A stretch of 64,000 bases of DNA from JAJYRX01 sp041655275. Lineage in GTDB: Bacteria > Pseudomonadota > Gammaproteobacteria > Burkholderiales > Burkholderiaceae_B. Where the stretch lies: the NCBI GenBank assembly GCA_041655275.1, contig JBBAFU010000006.1, forward strand, positions 1-64,000. The letters run 5' to 3'. The notes under the pieces are model-generated. The model made no database searches, was not told where the DNA came from, and worked only from the letters and a program-made list of their open reading frames with translations. The position numbers were made by a program, and so were the translations under genes. Shown in pieces: positions 44,673 through 52,684 of this stretch (the first letter of the stretch is position 1; each line of letters starts with the position of its first letter).

Positions 44673-45380
44673 TCAAGCTCCTTCAGGTTGACGGATGGTG
44701 CGCATTTCGATGCGCTTCTCGGGGTTGGGATTGACGACGATGCGATGCACGAAAATCCCGGGGAGATGGACGTGATCCGGATCCAGCGCACCGGTCTCGA
44801 CAATTTCCTCGACTTCGACCACAGAGATCCGGCCCGCCATGGCCACATTGGGATTGAAGTTGCGCGCCGTCTTGCGGTAGATCAGATTACCGGAACGATC
44901 GGCCTTCCAGGCCTTGGACAGGGACACATCGGGCACCAGCGAGCGCTCCATCAGGTAACGTTCGCCATCGAACTCGCGCACCTCCTTGCCTTCGGCCACC
45001 AGGGTGCCCACACCGGTGCGCGTGAAAAAAGCGGGAATGCCCGCGCCACCGGCACGCAGCTTCTCGGCCAGCGTGCCCTGCGGTGTGAACTCGAGCTCGA
45101 GTTCACCGGCCAGGAACTGACGCTCGAACTCCTTGTTCTCGCCCACGTAGGAGGCAATCATCTTCTTGATCTGGCGGGTTTCGAGCAGCTGCCCCAGGCC
45201 AAAACCATCAACCCCCGCATTGTTGCTGATGCAGGTGAGCGCCTTGACGCCGCTGTCACGCAGCGCCGCAATCAGGGCTTCGGGGATGCCGCAAAGACCA
45301 AAGCCGCCCACGGCAATGGTCTGGCCATCCGCTACGATATCCTTCAATGCCTGCGCGGCATCGGGGTAGACTTTATCCAT
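44673..45380 (-). CDS. scoA: 3-oxoacid CoA-transferase subunit A
   Basis: A 235-residue alpha subunit with the CoA-transferase mark IAVGGFGLCGIPEALIAALR at the N-terminus and SNNAGVDGFGLGQLL after it. It has GELELEFTPQGTLAEKLRAGGAGIPAFFTRTG in the substrate-binding part. First gene of scoA-scoB-aminopeptidase. It is divergent from ETF-ubiquinone oxidoreductase across 132 bases. Confidence 0.93.
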   Translation of the reverse strand: MDKVYPDAAQALKDIVADGQTIAVGGFGLCGIPEALIAALRDSGVKALTCISNNAGVDGFGLGQLLETRQIKKMIASYVGENKEFERQFLAGELELEFTPQGTLAEKLRAGGAGIPAFFTRTGVGTLVAEGKEVREFDGERYLMERSLVPDVSLSKAWKADRSGNLIYRKTARNFNPNVAMAGRISVVEVEEIVETGALDPDHVHLPGIFVHRIVVNPNPEKRIEMRTIRQPEGA

Positions 45381-45451
45381 TTTTGCATCCTGTGAGAGAG
45401 GTGGACGATTGCTCCAGTATAAACGCTGAAAATGCGGGCGCCGCCGGCCAC

Positions 45452-45481
45452 TGGCAACAGGGCGAAAAGCTCAATTACAAT
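45452..45481 (+). promoter_or_regulatory. Predicted promoter of the ETF-QO gene
   Basis: TGGCAA (45452-45457), an 18-base spacer and TACAAT (45476-45481), 31 bases before the ATG. Confidence 0.45.
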
Positions 45482-45512
45482 GCAGGGTTGAGCCTTCAGG
45501 GAGAGTCAGGTC

Positions 45513-47159
45513 ATGTCAGAACGTGAATCAATGGAGTATGACGTCGTCATCGTGGGCGCGGGTCCGGCCGGGCTGGCAAGTGCCATTCGCCTAAAACAGC
45601 TGGCAGCCCGGCACGAGCGCGAAGTCAGCGTCTGCGTACTCGAGAAAGGCGCCGAGATCGGGGCGCACACGCTCTCGGGCGCGGTCGTCGATCCGCGCGC
45701 CCTGGACGAGCTGATTCCCGACTGGAAGGAAAAAGGTGCGCCCATGCTCACCGAAGTCACGGAGGATGAGTTTCTCTTCCTCTCCGAAACCGGCGCGCGG
45801 CGCACGCCCGGCTGGCTGCTGCCGCCCTGCTTCAAGAATCACGGCAACTACATCGTACGCCTGGGCTTTCTGGTGAAGTGGCTGGGTGAACAGGCCGAAG
45901 CCCTGGGCGTGGATGTCTTCCCCGGCTTTGCGGCGGCTGAAATCCTGTACGACGAGGCGGGCAGCGTCATCGGCGTTGCCACGGGCGACATGGGTGTGGC
46001 CCGCGACGGCACGCATACCGATCATTACCAGCCCGGCATGGAACTGCTGGCCGGCTACACCCTGTTCTCGGAAGGCTCACGCGGCCAGCTGGGCCGCCAG
46101 CTCATCGAACGTTTCAAGCTCGACAAGGGCTGCAATCCCCAGAGCTACGCACTGGGCATCAAGGAGCTCTGGGAAGTCGACCCGTCGCAATCGCGCCCGG
46201 GCCGCGTCGTTCACACTGCAGGCTGGCCGCTGGATTCGGATACCTATGGCGGCTCCTTCCTGTATCACCTGTCCGACAACCTCGTGGCCGTCGGCCTGGT
46301 CGTGGGCCTGGGCTATGCCAACCCCTGGCTGTCGCCGTTCGAGGAGTTCCAGCGCTACAAGACCCACCCCGCCATACGCCCCATCTTCGAAGGCGGACGG
46401 CGTGTAGCCTATGGCGCGCGCTCGCTCACGGCCGGCGGCCTGCTCTCGCTGCCCAGAATGGTGTTTCCGGGCGGGCTCATGGCCGGCTGCGAAGCCGGTG
46501 TGCTGAATGCCTCGCGCATCAAGGGCACACACGCCGCCATCAAGACGGGCTCGCTGGCCGCCGACGCCATCTTTGCCGCCCTGCAGGAGGGGCGGCGTCA
46601 CGACGAGTTGTCCAGCTACCCGGAAAGCTTCCGCGAATCCTGGCTGCACGACGAGCTGAACAAGTCGCGCAACTTCAAGCAGTGGTTCAAGAAGGGGCGT
46701 ACCATGGGCACGCTGATGACGGGCGTGGAGCAGTGGCTGCTGCGCGGACGCTTCCCCTGGAACCTGCGTCATGACACGCCCGACCACGCCTGCCTGAAAC
46801 CCGCCGCCGACTGTCCACGCATTGAATACCCCAAGCCCGATGGCAAGCTGACTTTCGACCGCCTCAGCTCCGTCTTCCTGTCGAATACCAATCATGAGGA
46901 AGACGAGCCGGTACACCTCACACTCAAGGATGACAGCGTACCCCTCACGGTCAACCTGGCGCAGTTTGCCGGGCCCGAAGCGCGCTACTGCCCTGCGGGC
47001 GTCTATGAATTCATCAAGACCGAAGACGGCGGGGACAAGCTGCAGATCAATGCGCAGAACTGCGTGCACTGCAAGACCTGCGACATCAAGGACCCCACAC
47101 AGAACATCGTCTGGGTAGCGCCCCAGGGCGGCGAAGGGCCGATGTATCAGGGCATGTGA
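45513..47159 (+). CDS. Electron-transfer flavoprotein:ubiquinone oxidoreductase
   Basis: A 548-residue membrane-bound FAD and 4Fe-4S enzyme passing electrons from reduced ETF (beta-oxidation, amino-acid breakdown) to ubiquinone. The N-terminal FAD motif is DVVIVGAGPAGLASAIRL. Middle marks are HTLSGAVVDPRAL and GGLLSLPRMVFPGG. The C-terminal cluster cysteines are in CPAGVYEF and NCVHCKTCDIKDP. Its last 13 bases overlap the convergent MFS gene. With scoAB next door it fits fatty/keto acid use. Confidence 0.97.
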   Translation: MSERESMEYDVVIVGAGPAGLASAIRLKQLAARHEREVSVCVLEKGAEIGAHTLSGAVVDPRALDELIPDWKEKGAPMLTEVTEDEFLFLSETGARRTPGWLLPPCFKNHGNYIVRLGFLVKWLGEQAEALGVDVFPGFAAAEILYDEAGSVIGVATGDMGVARDGTHTDHYQPGMELLAGYTLFSEGSRGQLGRQLIERFKLDKGCNPQSYALGIKELWEVDPSQSRPGRVVHTAGWPLDSDTYGGSFLYHLSDNLVAVGLVVGLGYANPWLSPFEEFQRYKTHPAIRPIFEGGRRVAYGARSLTAGGLLSLPRMVFPGGLMAGCEAGVLNASRIKGTHAAIKTGSLAADAIFAALQEGRRHDELSSYPESFRESWLHDELNKSRNFKQWFKKGRTMGTLMTGVEQWLLRGRFPWNLRHDTPDHACLKPAADCPRIEYPKPDGKLTFDRLSSVFLSNTNHEEDEPVHLTLKDDSVPLTVNLAQFAGPEARYCPAGVYEFIKTEDGGDKLQINAQNCVHCKTCDIKDPTQNIVWVAPQGGEGPMYQGM

Positions 47160-48556
47160 TCCTGCACGGCGTGCCGGCCGCGTTCGAAGTCGATGCGCGC
47201 CAGCACCAGCAGGCCGGCCACGAAGAACAGGCCGGTACACAGGAGGGCAAGCCGGTGCTGTCCGGCGGTTGCCCAGGTGACCAGGCCGTAGAACAGGGGC
47301 CCCACCACTGCGGCCAGCTGGATGGCAAAAGTCCAGAGCGCATAATGCTCGGCCGGCCGGTCGGGCGGTGCCAGTGCACCCACCATGGCACGCCCCGCAC
47401 TCTGGCTGGTCCCCATGCACAGGCCGGCCAGGACGGCCGCCAGCCAGAACACCCAAACCTCGCGCGCGGCAGCGGCCAGCACCACCATGAGCAGCCAGCC
47501 CAGCAGGGTGATGGCGAGTGCAACGCGGTGACCGATGCGGTCCTGCACATGGCCAAAGCCGATAGCGCCCAGGGCGGCGCCGATATTGACGGCAAAGATG
47601 AGCACCATGGTCTGCGACATGCTGAAACCCATCACCTGCGAGGCATAGACGGCGGCCAGCGTGATCACTACCGCAATGCCGGCGTGATAGCAGGCACCAC
47701 ACACGTAGAGCCGGCGCAGATCGGGATAATGACGTCCGGTGTGCTGCCATGCCAGCCACAGCCGGCCCAGTCGCGCAGAGGCGGCGCCGGAGCGCAGGGC
47801 CTGGGGCGTGGAACGCTCCTTGAGCCACAGCATGGACGGTATGGCCGCCAGGGCAAAGATCAGCGCGGTCAGGGCCATGACCCAGGGCACATACTGCGTG
47901 GCAGGCAAACCCCGGGCCTCGGCCTGGCTCACGACCACCAGCGACAGGCCCAGGGTGAGCATGCCGCCGAAATAGCCCCAGCCCCAGCCCCAGCCGGACA
48001 CCCTGCCCAGCGTCTCTGCACGGGCAATGCCGGGCAGGAAGGCGGCAATCAGCGACTCGCCCATGCAATAGAAGTAATTCGAGATTCCCAGTGCCGCCAG
48101 CGCGATAACAACACGCCCCGGTTGCGCCGCCATGAGCGCCACCGTGGCCAGGACGCAGGCCGCGGTACTCAGGAACAGGAGACGGCGCTTCGCCGCCCGG
48201 GCATCCGCAAGGATACCCAGCGCCGGCATGCTGATCATGATGGCCAGATAGGAAAGCGACAATGCGCCCGTCAGCACCAGCGTGGCCCAGCTTGCACCCT
48301 GGGCAACGACCGCCACGAAATAGGCATTGAACACCGTCGTGAGGACGACCGTGGTGTAGCCCGAGTTGGCAAAATCGTACATTGCCCAGGCCCAGAACTC
48401 GCGCCGGCTCACGCCGGGGCGCAGTGCCCGGGCGATGCGCCCGCCTGCCTGACCCGAATCCGGCTCCTGCACAGCCGCCCTCCCCATGATGCCATCACGC
48501 ATTATATTGTTCATGACGCCATTGTTCGTGACCCCGCGATCGGACTGACCCGGCAT
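47147..48556 (-). CDS. Atg22/UMF1-like MFS transporter
   Basis: A 469-residue, roughly 12-segment protein. The mark WAMYDFANSGYTTVVLTTVFN defines the Atg22-like MFS group, whose yeast founder exports amino acids from the vacuole. ISNYFYCMGESLIAAFLPG and a WGWGWGYFGG loop follow. The bacterial substrate is unknown. The first ~50 residues are polar, so the start may be any of several ATGs (48556, 48514, 48499, 48487). Confidence 0.85.
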   Translation of the reverse strand: MPGQSDRGVTNNGVMNNIMRDGIMGRAAVQEPDSGQAGGRIARALRPGVSRREFWAWAMYDFANSGYTTVVLTTVFNAYFVAVVAQGASWATLVLTGALSLSYLAIMISMPALGILADARAAKRRLLFLSTAACVLATVALMAAQPGRVVIALAALGISNYFYCMGESLIAAFLPGIARAETLGRVSGWGWGWGYFGGMLTLGLSLVVVSQAEARGLPATQYVPWVMALTALIFALAAIPSMLWLKERSTPQALRSGAASARLGRLWLAWQHTGRHYPDLRRLYVCGACYHAGIAVVITLAAVYASQVMGFSMSQTMVLIFAVNIGAALGAIGFGHVQDRIGHRVALAITLLGWLLMVVLAAAAREVWVFWLAAVLAGLCMGTSQSAGRAMVGALAPPDRPAEHYALWTFAIQLAAVVGPLFYGLVTWATAGQHRLALLCTGLFFVAGLLVLARIDFERGRHAVQDHMP

Positions 48557-48579
48557 AGGGTACCGGGGAAAATCCCGGG

Positions 48580-48608
48580 TTTACGCTCGCTGACAGTTTG
48601 GGTACACT
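48580..48608 (+). promoter_or_regulatory. Predicted promoter of the NlpC/P60 gene
   Basis: TTTACG (48580-48585), a 17-base spacer and TACACT (48603-48608), 16 bases before the first ATG and 31 before the second. Confidence 0.4.
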
Positions 48609-48624
48609 GCTTCCCGTCTTTTGA

Positions 48625-49308
48625 ATGCAAGCGGAACGAATGTCTCCTGTCCAGGCATCCCCATCCTGTCCCCGCACCGGCGGCTGGCGCACCATCGCCG
48701 CAGGGGTGATTGTGGCCGGCACTGCCGCCCTGACGGGCTGTGCCACTTCAGGCCATCCTGCCGATGCGTCCCGTGATCGCTATGTGGGCCAGGCACAGGC
48801 CGATCCGCTGGGTGCATGGCTGGCTTCGCGCGATATCGTACGCAGCACCGGCAATGCTGACAGCACAGGCCCGCAGGCCCTGGCCAGCACGGCGCTGACC
48901 ATGCTGGGCACCAAGTACCGGTTCGGAGGGGGTGCGCCCAGCACCGGTTTCGATTGCAGCGGCCTCGTTGGCTACGCTGCGGAAAAATCCCTGGGCCTGA
49001 AACTGCCGCGACAGGCTTCCGAGATCGCCCGGCTCGGGCAATCCGTCAAGCGGGCCGAGCTGCAGGAAGGCGACCTGGTATTCTTCAATACGCGCGGCCG
49101 GCGCTTCTCGCACGTGGGCATTTATCTGGGCGATCGAAAGTTCGTGCACGCGCCGCGTACCGGCGCCGTGGTCCGCATCGAAAGCATGGACGTCGCCTAC
49201 TGGAAGAAGCGTTACAACGGTGCACGCCGTCTGGCTTCGGCATCGCAGCCCGCGTCCGGCGCGCCCGAGCTGCGTCTGAGCCAGATTACATTGTCCGGCG
49301 GTCAGTAA
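48625..49308 (+). CDS. NlpC/P60-family peptidoglycan endopeptidase lipoprotein
   Basis: A 227-residue protein with a lipoprotein signal (RTIAAGVIVAGTAALTG then Cys; lipobox LTGC). The NlpC/P60 domain covers ~85-205. The catalytic Cys lies in GFDCSGLVGYA, the His in SHVGIYLG and the third polar residue in FVHAPRTG. It cuts stem peptides of the wall, likely attached to the outer membrane. The start can be ATG 48625 or 48640. Its end overlaps the convergent DUF2325 gene by 7 bases. Confidence 0.92.
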   Translation: MQAERMSPVQASPSCPRTGGWRTIAAGVIVAGTAALTGCATSGHPADASRDRYVGQAQADPLGAWLASRDIVRSTGNADSTGPQALASTALTMLGTKYRFGGGAPSTGFDCSGLVGYAAEKSLGLKLPRQASEIARLGQSVKRAELQEGDLVFFNTRGRRFSHVGIYLGDRKFVHAPRTGAVVRIESMDVAYWKKRYNGARRLASASQPASGAPELRLSQITLSGGQ

Positions 49309-49601
49309 CCGCTGCGCATCAGGGCCTGCTTCAGACTGCTCACCGAACGGCGACAGGCCACTACTTTCACATTCGTGCGCTGGGCGGCCGCCCGGAAGGT
49401 CTTCATGACATTGTGTCCGAGGAAGTCCGTCAGCAGGATGACCAGATCCGTGCCCGACGGCAGCTGCAGTGTCTTCTTCTGATGGGCGGCGGATCGTCCG
49501 CTGACATGCTGTCCAATGGCGATATTGTAGGCATGCAGCAACTCCGGTATACCTCCAAGACTGTCCGCTCCGACGACCAGTGCCTTGACTTGATGATGCA
49601 T
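49302..49601 (-). CDS. DUF2325 family protein, possibly iron-regulated
   Basis: The 99-residue protein has a Rossmann-like DUF2325 layout: KALVVGADSLGGIPELLHAY at the start, DLVILLTDFLGHNVMKTFRA in the middle and VVACRRSVSSLKQAL at the end. The family function is unknown. GAGG precedes the ATG. The promoter on the minus strand (TTGACC 49661-49656, 17 bases, TATTGT 49638-49633) encloses a Fur-box-like sequence, so control by iron is likely but unproven. Confidence 0.85.
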   Translation of the reverse strand: MHHQVKALVVGADSLGGIPELLHAYNIAIGQHVSGRSAAHQKKTLQLPSGTDLVILLTDFLGHNVMKTFRAAAQRTNVKVVACRRSVSSLKQALMRSGY

Positions 49602-49633
49602 GATGGCCTCACAGTTGACCTCAGGAAATTAAA

Positions 49634-49648
49634 CAATAATCATTCCCA
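49634..49648 (-). promoter_or_regulatory. Fur-box-like site in the DUF2325 promoter
   Basis: CAATAATCATTCCCA matches 11 of 15 positions of the 7-1-7 Fur consensus TGATAATnATTATCA. It covers the spacer and -10 box of the predicted promoter, where a bound repressor would block transcription. Confidence 0.45.
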
Positions 49649-49695
49649 TTTGAGCGGTCAACGAAAGCCCTTGTGACAATCGTGTCTTTATGCAT

Positions 49696-50643
49696 TCAGG
49701 GCCGGGCTTCGCCGCGCAGGGCGGCATCCACGCAGTCGCGCGTGAGTGCCGGCGCCAGCATGGCCAGAAAAACATAGATGTAGTCACGCAGGAAGACACC
49801 CTTGCGAAGTGCGACGCGCGTGACATGGGTGCCGAACAGGTGGCCGGCGGGCAGGCCGACCAGGCCATTGTCGCGCCCGGCATCAAAGGCCATGCCGGCG
49901 ATGATACCCACACCCAAACCAACGTTGACATAGGTCTTGATGACATCGGCGTCGATGGCTGCCAGCACGATGTCGGGCGCCATGCCCTTGTGTGCAAAGG
50001 CGGCGTCGATCGCATTGCGCGCGGAAAAAGCATGGTCATAGGTCACGATGGGGTAACGCACCAAAGCTTCCAGCGTCAGCGCACCCGGCCTTGCGGCAAA
50101 CTCCGTGGCGAGGGGATGATCGGCATTGACGACCACCATATGCTTCCAGTCGTAGACCGGCAGGGCCGCCAGGCCGTCAATCCGGGCCAGCGTCTCGGTG
50201 GCAATCGCCAGATCGGCCTCGTCACGCAGCACCATCTGCGCCAGGTGCGGCGGACTGCCTTCAGCCAGGGATACGCGCACACCGGGGAAGCGCTCGCGAA
50301 AGGCGGGAATGACACGCGGCAGGATGTAGCGCGCCTGGGCATGGGTGCATGCAATCACGAGCGCGCCTTCATCATGATGGGCGAACTCGGCACTCACCCG
50401 CTTCAGGTTGTCCACTTCGCGCATGATGCGCTCAACGACTTCAACCACCTGCTCGCCCGGGCGCGTCAGCCCCCGGATGCGCTTGCCGTGACGTTCGAAG
50501 ATCTTGATGCCCAGCTCGTCCTCGAGCTCGATGATGGCCTTGGACACACCGGGCTGCGAAGTGTGCAGCGAGCGCGCCGCCTCAGTCAGGTTGAAATTGC
50601 AGCGTATGGTTTCACGGACAAAGCGGAATTGCTGCAGATTCAT
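49696..50643 (-). CDS. CysB-family LysR regulator
   Basis: A 315-residue LysR protein of the CysB/Cbl type. The helix-turn-helix is LQQFRFVRETIRCNFNLTEA and LHTSQPGVSKAIIELEDELG. The effector domain has ACTHAQARYILPRVIPAF, where the Thr-His-Ala-Gln patch binds sulfate or O-/N-acetylserine in CysB. Its ATG overlaps the stop of the upstream CoA-transferase (ATGA), so it is the last gene of the catabolic operon. This is not the usual lone place of cysB; it may be the housekeeping CysB or a paralogue dedicated to this operon. Confidence 0.88.
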   Translation of the reverse strand: MNLQQFRFVRETIRCNFNLTEAARSLHTSQPGVSKAIIELEDELGIKIFERHGKRIRGLTRPGEQVVEVVERIMREVDNLKRVSAEFAHHDEGALVIACTHAQARYILPRVIPAFRERFPGVRVSLAEGSPPHLAQMVLRDEADLAIATETLARIDGLAALPVYDWKHMVVVNADHPLATEFAARPGALTLEALVRYPIVTYDHAFSARNAIDAAFAHKGMAPDIVLAAIDADVIKTYVNVGLGVGIIAGMAFDAGRDNGLVGLPAGHLFGTHVTRVALRKGVFLRDYIYVFLAMLAPALTRDCVDAALRGEARP

Positions 50644-51863
50644 GACGCATCGGCCACCACGCCCTGATCCACCAATGCGTCGATGGCCGTATCGTCATAG
50701 CCCAGTCCGCTCAGGATCTCGCGCGTATGCTCGCCGAGCACGGGCGCGGGACGGTCGATACGCGTCGGCGTTGCCGAGAAATGGATGGGGCAGCCCAGGG
50801 CCCGCGTGGGACCCGCCTGCGGGTGCTCGAGCTCGACCACCATGCCGCGCGCCACTGCCTGCGGATGCGTCAGGGCCTCGCCCACGCTATGCACGGGCCC
50901 CGCCGGCACACCGGCGGCATCGAAGGCCGCCAGCCAGTGGGCCTGATCATGTTCGCACAGCACGGCATTCATGGCGTCGGTGAGCGCATCCAGATGCTGC
51001 ATGCGCTCGGTATTCGTGAGGAAACGCGGATCGTCACACCACTCGGGGTGGCCCAGCACCTGGGCAATGCGCTCCCAGTTGGCCTGATTGGCACCGCCGA
51101 TGTTGATCCAGCCATCGCGCGTGCGAAACGCCTGATACGGTGCGGTCAGCAGATGCGCAGAACCCGTGGGGCCCGGGGATTCACCCGTGGCGAAGAACAT
51201 GGCCGCATGCCAGTAGGTCTGCTGCAGGGCCGCCTCCATCAGCGATGTATCCACTTGCTGGCCCAGGCCGGTGCGCTGCTTGTGCACATAGGCCGCCACA
51301 ATGCCCAGCGCCGCCAGTATGCCGGCATTGATGTCGGCAATGGAATTGCCCGTCTTCACGGGGGGCCGCCCGGGCTCACCGGTCACGGACATCAGGCCGG
51401 CAAAACCCTGGGCGATCAGGTCGAAACCTGCTTTTTCGGCAAAGGGGCCGTCGCGCCCGTAGCCCGAGACCGCACAGTAGATCAGACCGGGATTGCGTGC
51501 CGACAGCACATCATAGCCCAGGCCCAGACGCTCGAGCGTGCCCTTGCGATAGTTCTCGGTGAGCACATCGGCATCGTCCACCAGACGCAGCAGGATTTCC
51601 TTGCCTTCGGGCTTCTTCAGGTTGAGCGCCATGCCCCGCTTGTTGCGATTCAGGATCATGAACGGCGCCGACACCCCGTTGACCAGCGGCTCGCGGTAGC
51701 TGCGCGCATCATCGCCCCCGGGCAGCTTCTCGACCTTGAGCACTTCGGCACCCATGTCGGCCAGCAGCATGCCGCAGGTAGGGCCGGCCATGATCTGCGC
51801 CAGCTCCAGCACTTTCACGCCGGCCAGCGGGCCGGGATGGGAGGAACGCTTGTCCTGTTCCAT
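50640..51863 (-). CDS. Family III (CaiB/BaiF) CoA-transferase
   Basis: A 407-residue CoA-transferase. Marks are PLAGVKVLELAQIMAGPTCG at the start, VEKLPGGDDARSY, LNRNKRGMALNLKKPEGKEI and the catalytic Asp in SIADINAG, with a C-terminal PGPVHSVGEAL-like PAGPVHSVGEALTHP. Such enzymes move CoA from succinyl-CoA or another thioester to a carboxylic acid. It follows the crotonase-fold gene by 19 bases. It probably activates or recycles the imported acid; the acid is unknown. Confidence 0.92.
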   Translation of the reverse strand: MEQDKRSSHPGPLAGVKVLELAQIMAGPTCGMLLADMGAEVLKVEKLPGGDDARSYREPLVNGVSAPFMILNRNKRGMALNLKKPEGKEILLRLVDDADVLTENYRKGTLERLGLGYDVLSARNPGLIYCAVSGYGRDGPFAEKAGFDLIAQGFAGLMSVTGEPGRPPVKTGNSIADINAGILAALGIVAAYVHKQRTGLGQQVDTSLMEAALQQTYWHAAMFFATGESPGPTGSAHLLTAPYQAFRTRDGWINIGGANQANWERIAQVLGHPEWCDDPRFLTNTERMQHLDALTDAMNAVLCEHDQAHWLAAFDAAGVPAGPVHSVGEALTHPQAVARGMVVELEHPQAGPTRALGCPIHFSATPTRIDRPAPVLGEHTREILSGLGYDDTAIDALVDQGVVADAS

Positions 51864-51882
51864 GATTACACCTCTTCAGAAC

Positions 51883-52662
51883 TCAGCGGCCGACAAACTC
51901 GGGGCGCTGCTTGGCCAGGAACGCCGCGTAACCGCGCCGGAAATCCTCGGTATCGAAACAGACGAAGCTCTCCTGGTTCTCGGCATCGCTGACGGGCGTG
52001 CCCTCTTCCAAGCGACGCGCAAACTGTTTGTGCCAGCGCGCAACCAGCGGTGCACCATCGGCGATACGTTCGGCCGTCGCCCGTGCTTCGGCGGCGACGG
52101 CATCATCGGCCACGACGCGGCTGACCGCGCCCAGACGCAGGGCTTCCTGCGCATCGATGATGCGCCCTTCGAGCAGCAGTTCCAGCGTGGCGGGAATGCC
52201 CACCAGACGCGCCAGCGCCGCCATTTCCTGATAGGCCATCACCAGCCCCAGATTCTTGATGGGTGCACCGAAGCGGCTGGACTGCCCGCAGATGCGGATA
52301 TCGCACAGTGCGGCAAGCTCCAGCCCGCCGCCGACACAGATGCCATGGATCTGGGCCACCACCGGATGGCGGCAATCGCGCAGCTGCGTGATGGTGCGAT
52401 GCATGATGCGTCCGTAGGCCCGCGCCTGCTCGCTGTTGGCGCGCTCGGTGGCAAACTCGCTGATGTCATTGCCCGGCGAGAAGGATTTCTCGCCCGCCCC
52501 GCGCAGGATGATGCAGCGCAGATCATCATCCTGCGAGAGGCTTTCCATGGTTTCACCCAACGCCTGCCACATGGGCCGTGTCAGGGCATTCAGCTTGTGC
52601 GGACGATTGAGGATCACCGTCGCAATCGCCCCCTCCCGTTCCACCTTGATCAGCTCCGTCAT
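51883..52662 (-). CDS. Crotonase-fold protein (enoyl-CoA hydratase/isomerase family) lacking the second Glu
   Basis: A 259-residue protein started at ATG 52662 (the frame opens earlier, at 52731). The oxyanion-hole segments are FSPGNDISEF and HGICVGGGLELAAL, the latter with the first catalytic Glu of hydratases. The second catalytic Glu, in FGQPE of true hydratases, is Ile here (FGAPIKNLG). It may therefore be a hydrolase, decarboxylase, isomerase or other crotonase-type enzyme rather than a simple hydratase. It lies between the TRAP importer (22 bases) and the CoA-transferase (19 bases). Confidence 0.88.
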   Translation of the reverse strand: MTELIKVEREGAIATVILNRPHKLNALTRPMWQALGETMESLSQDDDLRCIILRGAGEKSFSPGNDISEFATERANSEQARAYGRIMHRTITQLRDCRHPVVAQIHGICVGGGLELAALCDIRICGQSSRFGAPIKNLGLVMAYQEMAALARLVGIPATLELLLEGRIIDAQEALRLGAVSRVVADDAVAAEARATAERIADGAPLVARWHKQFARRLEEGTPVSDAENQESFVCFDTEDFRRGYAAFLAKQRPEFVGR

Positions 52663-52684
52663 GAACAGCCTCCGCAAACATCCA

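Noticed and set aside
42132..45395. A 1087-codon open frame on the plus strand across scoAB and the aminopeptidase
   Set aside because: It lies antisense to three well-supported enzymes; such long shadows are usual in GC-rich DNA. The translation has no recognisable domain and no start signal.
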